A DNA stretch of 64,000 nt, from positions 5,113,805 to 5,177,804 of the forward strand of contig KV748180.1 in the NCBI GenBank assembly GCA_001692895.1. Reading direction: 5' to 3'. The stretch is from Cenococcum geophilum 1.58 (lineage: Eukaryota > Ascomycota > Dothideomycetes > Gloniales > Gloniaceae). The position numbers were made by a program, and so were the translations under genes. The notes below the pieces were generated by a model. It did not search any database, was not told where the DNA came from, and worked only from the letters and a program-made list of their open reading frames with translations. Shown piece by piece: positions 57,101 to 64,000 of the stretch (the stretch's first letter is position 1; every line of letters starts with the position of its first letter).

Positions 57101-57299
57101 TAATTACCTAGTCCTTTTACTACCATATTCTAGAATCCTAAGAGTGCTACTGTGTTATCCGTATAGATATAGACTAAGCTATACTCCTACCGCGTTGCCT
57201 AGAGCTAGAATAAGGTTATAATCGCTTAGACCTTCCGCTTATTAATTAGGGTAAAGCGGTATTCTATATTAGGGTAATAGCTTAAAGAATCGTCTTAGG

Positions 57300-58430
57300 G
57301 TAGAGATACCAAATAGGGCGGCCATATTATCCCTTAAGAATCCTTAAGAAAAAAGAAGGCCTTATAACTAAGAATCCTAAATACGTCTAAAAAGAGATAG
57401 AATTATTTTTAATCCGTATTGTTAAAGAAGAGGATACTATTTAAAAGGGTAAGAGCATCCCTCCACCATAATAAGTCTTAGCGAAGTTTAGCTATTAGCC
57501 GTTGGTAAGGATAACTACTTACCTTTATAAAAGTGGAGATAAACTCCTAAATAGAGCGGTTGTATAAACGCCTAAGCCTAATTACCTAGGCGCTCTAAGC
57601 GAGTCTACTAGCTAGTTTTTAACTCTAAACTAGCGTTAGGGATCTACCACTTAACGCTTTATTAATCTCCTTAATCGTAGTAGCCTGTTTTAAAGGAAAA
57701 AGACGTAGCTTAGACTTTAGAGTATCTATAATATAACCTAGGACTTTAGCTATAGTGCCTTTAATATTCTTTAATTTATTTCATAGGATGCCTAATTTAT
57801 TACTTAATTAGTTATACACACTAAGTAATTAAGGGAGGATAGAAGTGTTAGAGAGTATAAAGATAAAGTTATCTAAATAGTGCTCTAAGGCGGCGTTTAG
57901 GATATATTAGATAANTATCTANTANAATCCCTNNNNAAAAAGATTAAATAAAAANGGTGNAGTTTAAAGGCNNAATAANAGGNAANGTTTAAAATANACN
58001 ANACCCTTCTAGGAGAACCCTATAAGGCGTTAAGCTTTAATAGAAAGTAGGATATTCTAAAAGGCGTCCTTAATGTCCCTCTTAATAATTATACAATTAC
58101 GGCCTATATATATAACGTATTAGAGAACCTAATTAACTGTTAAATATTATAGTATAGCGAATACTATAGGGATTAAGTTATTAACAGATCGGCCAGATAG
58201 TAAGGATAAGTTATAAATACGGCGCCATCCCCTATTCGCTTTAGGTACTAAACCTAGTGGTAAGAACATAATAGGAGACATTACCATTATAATCCTACCT
58301 ATATCTAGATCGGCGCTAATCTTCTCTAAGATTAGGACCATATTTACGGCTATTAAGGCTTAGTTCTTTTAGGAGAGGAGCTTAATTTTTAGGTTTACCC
58401 CAATCTAGTATTTAAACTTTAAGATACTAA
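57300..58430 (-). pseudogene. RT and RNase H of the DIRS/Ngaro-type element
   Basis: The minus-strand frame 58341-58147 contains PLGLVPKANRGWRRIYNLSL, then GRSVNNLIP, a block typical of DIRS-order reverse transcriptases (LGLVPK..G.WR.IH.LS.P.G.SVND). Following it are KRDIKDAFQNILLSIKA (about 58090-58030), a stretch with Ns near FNLF, and YLDNFIFILSN (about 57880). RNase H-like sequence follows with LGYIIDTLKSKLRLFPLKQA (about 57740-57680). Stops at Gln positions and Ns prevent a full reading. Confidence 0.82.
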
Positions 58431-58599
58431 TAATGTTGCGTTAGAGGTTGCTGGGGTATAGGGATAGATAACACCCCCACGCTTAAATAATTAAAGGGGA
58501 GGGAGAGTCCTATAGAGGAGAGGAGGGCAGAAAAACTAGAAATAATGGTATAGTATTCGGCCTACCTGTACTATAAGGGTAAAGCATAGTTTCGGCGGA

Positions 58600-59800
58600 G
58601 TGTAGGTATAGCTTAATAAAATCCTCTTCCTCCTCTTCCTTTTCCTTATTAACACTTTCCTTTAGTAATTACTACTTGCAATTTCTTATAGCATATAGGC
58701 CACCGCACTTACTGCAGATATATAGGAACTTGCAATCCTTACCCAGGTCATACTTCCCTCTATTAAAGCTGTAATAGGTCCTTAAGATATTAGTGCTTAC
58801 TTGCGCGCATTTTAAGATAGATACGGATTTATAAGTACTAGGATTACAATAGATATCCAGGAAGTTACTAGAGATCTTCCAGTTAGCTAGCTTTAACTAG
58901 TTCTTTTAAATAACTATAGAGTGGTGCTCTAAGGCCATAGTCATCAAGGGAGCAATTTAGTAGGTAGTAGATAGCTAGATAACTTAATTATAGAAGGCAA
59001 GTATTTAGGGAATAAGATCTACCAAAAGATTCTTATATATAATAATTAAAATTATTATATAGTTAAGGAAGCCCTTTACCCACACTTTGACAAATAGGTA
59101 GTCCTTTATTGTCCCTTCTTTTGGTCTTATAAAAAGGACGCTGTTAATAATAAGGATATTATTCTAAGGCTTAGACTAGAGCTAGTGTATTTAGAGGCGA
59201 GAGAGGTTATTAGGCAAGAAAGTACCCCAAAATACTTTAAGTATCTCTTTATTCAGGACGCTAGGGAGAAAGGTATTTAGGATATTGGCTATAAATAGGA
59301 GCAACTTACCTGGTTTATTAATTGGGGTTAAGGATAATATTGCCGTAGCTAATCTTACTATTACTATAGCAAGGCTTAATATATGGAGTTCAGTCGCCTA
59401 ATTTTTCTGTTCTTTTTAAACGCGTAGCATTTTAGTACGGTCCTCCTATTCCTAAAGGAGTTTTATTTTCCGGTCGGTTGCCTAGTCCTTAACCTCCTTT
59501 ACCTAAGCTCTTCTAATTCTTAGGTCCTCCTCGTGTAGTTACTAGAGCCGTTCTTTAGCTTTTTTAGCGGCTAAAGTCTCGCGTTAAGCTGTGGAGAAAG
59601 GCGCCATTATAGAGGATAGAGACTATAACGCCGGCGTATCGCCTAAAGGTGTAGGGGAAGGTAAGGGAGACTGGTAGGTAACCTCTAAGGAGTTTAGCTC
59701 GTTAAGTGTGTTATCGTTGGTTAAGTTTTCGAGGTTTTTACGGATAATTCGCGAAGGTTTAGACGAGCGTATAGGTCGTTAAGTCATTAACAGCAACAAT
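58600..59800 (-). pseudogene. Gag-like protein of the DIRS/Ngaro-type element
   Basis: Near 58770-58690 the minus strand reads YNRGKYDLGKDCKFLYICSK then CGGLYAIRNCK, a Cys-rich motif (NRG.C...C.F.H.C..CGG.H....C) seen in gag proteins of fungal DIRS-order elements. Some Cys/His are mutated to Tyr. Farther upstream (to about 59800) a Lys/Glu-rich coiled-coil-like region is visible. The start codon is not placed; ATG candidates near 59785 are possible. Confidence 0.65.
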
Positions 59801-59854
59801 TAATTATTATAAATTAAGTAAATAAGGCATTGGCTCTTAAATGAGACTAATATA

Positions 59855-59957
59855 GAAAGCAAGCAAGCAAGGCTCAATTTTGTGAATGTTGATAATGTTG
59901 GTTGCTGAGATGCAGGGGTGCTGCTACAGTGCTCGCTTAGCCACATAGACATGTCCA
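59855..59957. repeat. Split direct repeat B, outer copy
   Basis: Matches 55442-55547 with more GC retained (GAATGTTGATAATGTTGG here versus GTAAATGTTAATAATATTAG). This means C/G were lost in the inner copy by RIP-type change. Confidence 0.88.
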
Positions 59958-62900
59958 TTTATTTAAAGTGCATTAAAGCGAATATTTGTTCGTCCTATAA
60001 CGTTTACTCTACCTCTAATACTAAATATACGCGTTTTATTATTCTTAATAGCCGTTTAGTTCCCTAGTTAATTTATCTTAGGGTCTTATATTTAATCTAC
60101 TACTGCTTATCTTAATAGCGAGTTATCTTAAGCTCTTACTAAGTTAGAACGTTTTTATAATACGGAGTAAAAGGCTCTAAATACTTATATTATAGCGTCT
60201 ACTTAATTACTCCGTCTTATAAAAAGGTTCATTTTAAAGAGTAGAAACTTATAGAATAAGGTTTATAGGAACTTGGCAATAAAAGAATAGATTTTCTTCT
60301 ATCTAAGAAGAAAATAGATCTAAGTAGTTTAGCAACTGCTCTTCTTAGGTCCCCCTTAGGTGACTTGTTTTTTAGCGATTTTTTTTATTAATACTGCCTG
60401 ACCTAATTTCTTTTAATATTTCTATACCTTTCTTATAGCGTTTTTTAGATTCTCTAGTAATTTCTAGATAGTCTTATTATAGCCTATCTACTTAACCTTA
60501 TATTATATTTTATTGTTAATATCCTTATAACTTATAATTTTTAAAACTTACTATTTATCTTCTTCTTATCCTCTATATGTGTCTGCTTTATAAACTAGTA
60601 GTTTAATATTTCTATATACTGGTTCTAATATTGCGATATACTATATAAGGTAAATCTTTATCTTAGCTAGTAGGTTTAACTTAAATATAACTAGTAAAAT
60701 CCTTTATATAATTTTAAAAGGTCCTAGTCTAATATAGTCTAACTTCTTACTTAGTTATTAACTCTTAAAAATTTTGTATAGTAGCTATACTTTATCCCCC
60801 TCCTTAAAATCTGGTCCCTTAGATCTCTTAGTATTATAGTACCTTTTTATTCTTTTTTATATCTTTTTTTATTAATTCTATAAGGTCTATATAAAGATTT
60901 ATTAATATCTTTATCCTTTCTTTAGCTATGCTACTTATTTTCTTTACTTATTATGGTAATAGTAATATACCTATTCCTTCTTATAGTGTTATATTATATA
61001 TAAACTATATAACTAGTAATAATAATACCTAATTATTCTGTGCATAATTAATATAATATCTTAGATACTATTCTAGCGTCTAATTTAATCTTTTTATTTA
61101 TCTGTCCGTCTACGGATAATATACGGTAAAAGTTACTACTCTAACTCCTTATTCTGCTAAGAACACTTTCTAAAATACTACTATAAATTTTAGATCTCTA
61201 TCTAATATAATTTTATTTAGTACTCTATGCCTTATAAATACTTCTTTAATATAGATTCTAGCGATATCTTTTACTAAGATTTCTTCTGTGCATACTATAA
61301 AGTAGCCCTATTTAGTTAACTTATCTACTATTACTAAGATCCCGTTATACTTTTATTTAGTAATAGGTTCTTTTAACTTTAGTAACTTAATAATAAAGTC
61401 CTATAATATAACCTCCTATAGTCTCTCTAGTATTTTAATAGGTTGTAGCCCTCTATATAGCTTATACCTTATTAGTTTATTTCTTTAGCAATCTAGATAC
61501 TCTTTTATTACCTTTTTAGCTATACTTTAAATTCCGTTAATAATGTATTCTTCTTATAGTCTTAACACTAAGCCTATTGCTCTATTATGTCCTTAAGTTA
61601 TTCCCTTATAGAAATCTTTTATAAAATACTTTGCTATACTCTTTAGGATATACTTTACTTTTTAGTTTTTGTATATATCTATCTATAAATCTTTTAGCTA
61701 TACCTTTAGAATTCTTTATACCTAAAAGCTCTCTAGTGTCTTATAGACTCTTTTTAGTTTATTTTCCTCTTAAGTTACTACTAGCTTAGGGTAATTATAT
61801 CTAATATATCCGTCCTTATCTTTACGTAGTATTACTCCTAATAGCTTCTTGTCGTTCTATAGTTTAGCTTTCCTACTAAGTATATCTACCCTTGCATTTT
61901 TAATGCCTTTAGTATACTAAATTTTAAAATAGTATTCTATAAGTATCTCTGCCTATCTAACCTATCTTTAATTAAGTTCTTTTATTATTAAGAACCCTAT
62001 TAGGTTTTTATAATCCATTTTAACTATAAATAGTTTTTCTACGCTTTATAAGAATACTTTCTATTCCTTAAGTACTATAACTATACCTAATAACTCCTTA
62101 TTATAAACGTTATAGTTTAACTTTAGTAGTATTATCTTCCTACTATAATATAATACTAAATGCTATACGTCCTTATACTTCTATAGTAAGCATACTCCTA
62201 GTATATAGTCTAATATATCTATTTCTATAACTATATCTAGCCCTAGTTAATAGATTTTAAGAATTGGCTCCTAGGTAAATAGCTCTTTAAGTTCCTTAAA
62301 TAACTTCTTTTATTTGTCTCCCTATACCTATAGTTCCTCTTTCTTTATAAGCCTAGTAAACAGTTTAATATTCTTTAACTATTATATTATAAACCTCCTA
62401 TAGTAGTTATAGAATCCTAAAAATAACCTTAACTGCGTTATATTCTCTAGTTTTTGCCAACTTACTATAGCTTTAATCTTCTTTAGGTCTATACTAATAT
62501 AACTTAGTTTAATAATAAATTTAACGAAATTGGTCTTCCTTATAAAGAACTCGTATTTCTTAATTACTACTAGCATCTATTCTTCTTATAGTCTCTTTAA
62601 AACCCATTTAACGTATTCTTCGTGCTCTTCCTTAGTTATTAAGTAGATAATACTATTATTAAGGTATACTATAATAAACTTATTAAGGTATTCTCCTAAT
62701 ATATTATTAATTTGTTTCTAAAATATTGCTAGTGTATTTATTAACCCAAATTATATAACTAATAGTTTATATAGTCCTTCTCTTAACCTAAAGGCTGCCT
62801 TTTATTTATTACCTTCCTTAATTTTAATTTAATAGTATGCCCATCTTAGATTTATTTTTATAAAGATTTATACATTACCTATCTAATCCTAAATTTCGCT

Positions 62901-64000
62901 AATTAAGGGTAAAAAATACCTATCCTTTTAAGTAATGCTATTTAACTATTTATAGTTAATATATAGCCTAAGTTTTCCGTTTTTCTTTAGTACGAATAAT
63001 ACTAGATAACCTGCTAATAACTATAATAGTCTAATATATCCCTTTTATAAGTTCTTCTAGATAAACTCTTTAAGTGCTCTTAACTCCTCTTAAATAAGCT
63101 TATAGGTTAGAAAGAACCTTAGACTTATTCCTAGTTTTAACTCTATTTTATAGTTCTATACTATATAATCTGCTAGCTTTTTACTTTCTAAGCTCTATAG
63201 TTTCTTACTATATTTATAGTATCTCTTTAGTATATAACTTAAGCCTTACTTAGTCTCTTTATATATTACTTTAACTTAGTGCTATACTAACTTAGTTTGC
63301 TGTCGCATTTTATATTATTAAGTATCTCTAATATTAACCTAACCTATAATCTAATTAATCTTTAAATTATATTCTTATAACTAAGGCATTTTTAATACTG
63401 CCTTATCCCGTCCTAATAGTAGGATATTAAAAGATATCTTAATTTATCTCCCTTTAATAGTTATTTAAATAGGTCCTATTTTAAGGTTAATAATACCTCC
63501 TCTATAGGCTATTAGATCTCCTAAAATTATAACTAATAAGTAAGGTTATTTCTTCTATCTATAAGGTAATCCTATTTTTTTTAACTACTATTAGTAAGAT
63601 ATAGTTCCGTATTACTCTACTATTTATTAATACTTTAAATTACTAATCTTACTAATTAACTTATAAATTTAGGTGTTGTTTTTAAATTCCTTTAAGGGTC
63701 TAAGGCTCTACTACTAGCTCCCTCTAGCTCTATAGGCCTCTACTTTTCCTAACTATTAGCTACTTAATCCTATCGTATTTAGCTTACTCTTTAGCCAATA
63801 CCTAGTTTGCTTTTTATCCTTAATATACTATAGATATATATTCTTTAGGTATTCCTACCACTATTATCTATCTAAGTATTCTTCTATAAGGAATCTTTTT
63901 AGTTAAAATATTAAGTCTCCTAACTCTTAAACTTTTATTAGATGCCATTTATATATATATTTAGCATTCCTATATTATTACTTATCTAGCGCCTAATATA
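59958..64000 (-). pseudogene. Gypsy-A3 pol (protease to chromodomain), continuing past the window
   Basis: Minus strand, colinear with A1/A2: chromodomain at about 60560-60440, integrase at about 61640-60640 (including the DGQxxK region near 61110), and RNase H at about 62300-61850. The RT is at about 63100-62340, with YLNNSIIY for YLDD near 62675-62650 and a 64-codon clean stretch at 62576-62382 containing KYEFFIRKTNFVKFIIKLSY. Protease lies at about 63660-63440 (INSRVIRNYI where DSGATRNYI is expected). It is the most mutated of the three Gypsy-A copies. Sequence above 63700 is the gag-pol linker; gag lies outside. Confidence 0.85.

Larger units (their letters stand above)
55219..59957 (-). 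mobile_element. DIRS/Ngaro-type tyrosine-recombinase retroelement
   Basis: About 4.7 kb inserted in Gypsy-A3. The ends form split direct repeats. Sequence A occurs at 55219-55368 and again at 55548-55697. Sequence B occurs at 55442-55547 and 59855-59957. Plus-strand order is A-B-A-internal-B; read on the coding (minus) strand this is B-internal-A-B-A, the arrangement known for Ngaro/PAT elements. No target duplication is expected or clearly seen, which fits recombinase-mediated insertion. Minus-strand genes: gag-like with zinc fingers, RT/RNase H, then tyrosine recombinase. Ns cluster at 57916-57987. Confidence 0.82.
15360..64000 (-). mobile_element. Gypsy-A3, outermost Ty3/gypsy element (truncated by window end)
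   Basis: Minus-strand chromodomain gypsy element of the same family as A1 and A2 but a divergent subfamily. Its visible parts are the 3' LTR (15360-15662 joined to 54571-54959), the 3' coding tail (54960-55218), and pol from chromodomain to protease (59958-64000). The gag and 5' LTR must lie beyond the window. Gypsy-B is inserted in the 3' LTR and a DIRS/Ngaro-type element in the region downstream of the chromodomain. Assignment of 15360-15662 to this LTR rests on clear similarity to the right half of the A1 LTR, including GAGTTAATCTATTAGGTAAC-type sequence and TATATTTAAGGAC-type sequence in reverse complement. Confidence 0.8.

Overview
This window is transposon-packed, AT-rich DNA from a filamentous ascomycete (probably Pezizomycotina; the species is not determinable from sequence alone). 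The families seen are Plavaka and pogo/Fot DNA transposons, Ty1/copia and chromodomain Ty3/gypsy LTR elements, and a tyrosine-recombinase (DIRS/Ngaro-type) retroelement. Almost every coding remnant carries the signature of repeat-induced point mutation (RIP): C-to-T and G-to-A changes, CAG/CAA codons turned into TAG/TAA, and TpA excess. I see no convincing intact host gene, rRNA, tRNA or CRISPR array.

Bases 1-15359 hold separate wrecks. An unidentified minus-strand coding remnant lies at about 1-2985, and a small fold-back element at 4839-5028. A decayed Plavaka transposase (5240-8330) is flanked by a purine-rich array on one side and a pyrimidine-rich array on the other. A gag fragment of a gypsy element sits between GC-rich inverted repeats (12100-13640), followed by a cluster of minisatellites (13785-15300).

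Bases 15360-64000 appear to be one nested stack of transposons with five levels, resolved by long terminal repeats, terminal inverted repeats and target-site duplications (TSDs). The outermost element is Gypsy-A3 (minus strand, from 15360 past the window end). Gypsy-B (15663-54565, TSD ACTTA) sits in its 3' LTR, and a DIRS/Ngaro-type element (about 55219-59957) sits in its 3' coding region. Gypsy-B contains Pogo-1 (15927-39714, TSD TA), Gypsy-A2 (41036-48983, TSD AACGG) and a 323-bp MITE (51756-52078, TSD TA). Pogo-1 is split by a copia element (16235-37528, TSD ACTTT). The copia in turn carries Pogo-2 (16357-18480, TSD TA), Gypsy-A1 (24319-32271, TSD CTTAG) and two inverted copies of an unfamiliar minisatellite-built element, here called E1 (19019-22010) and E2 (33101-35698).

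Removing E1, E2, the MITE or the copia element, together with one copy of the TSD, restores the reading frame of the interrupted host element. These junctions are therefore the strongest inferences here. The E family has short terminal inverted repeats, an AA/TT duplication, the same 7-bp target in the same orientation at both sites, and ordered satellite arrays instead of genes. It is the best candidate for something undescribed. Other points of note are the gag fragment packaged between inverted repeats, a conserved extra reading region downstream of pol in Gypsy-A, and the split direct repeats of the DIRS-type element.
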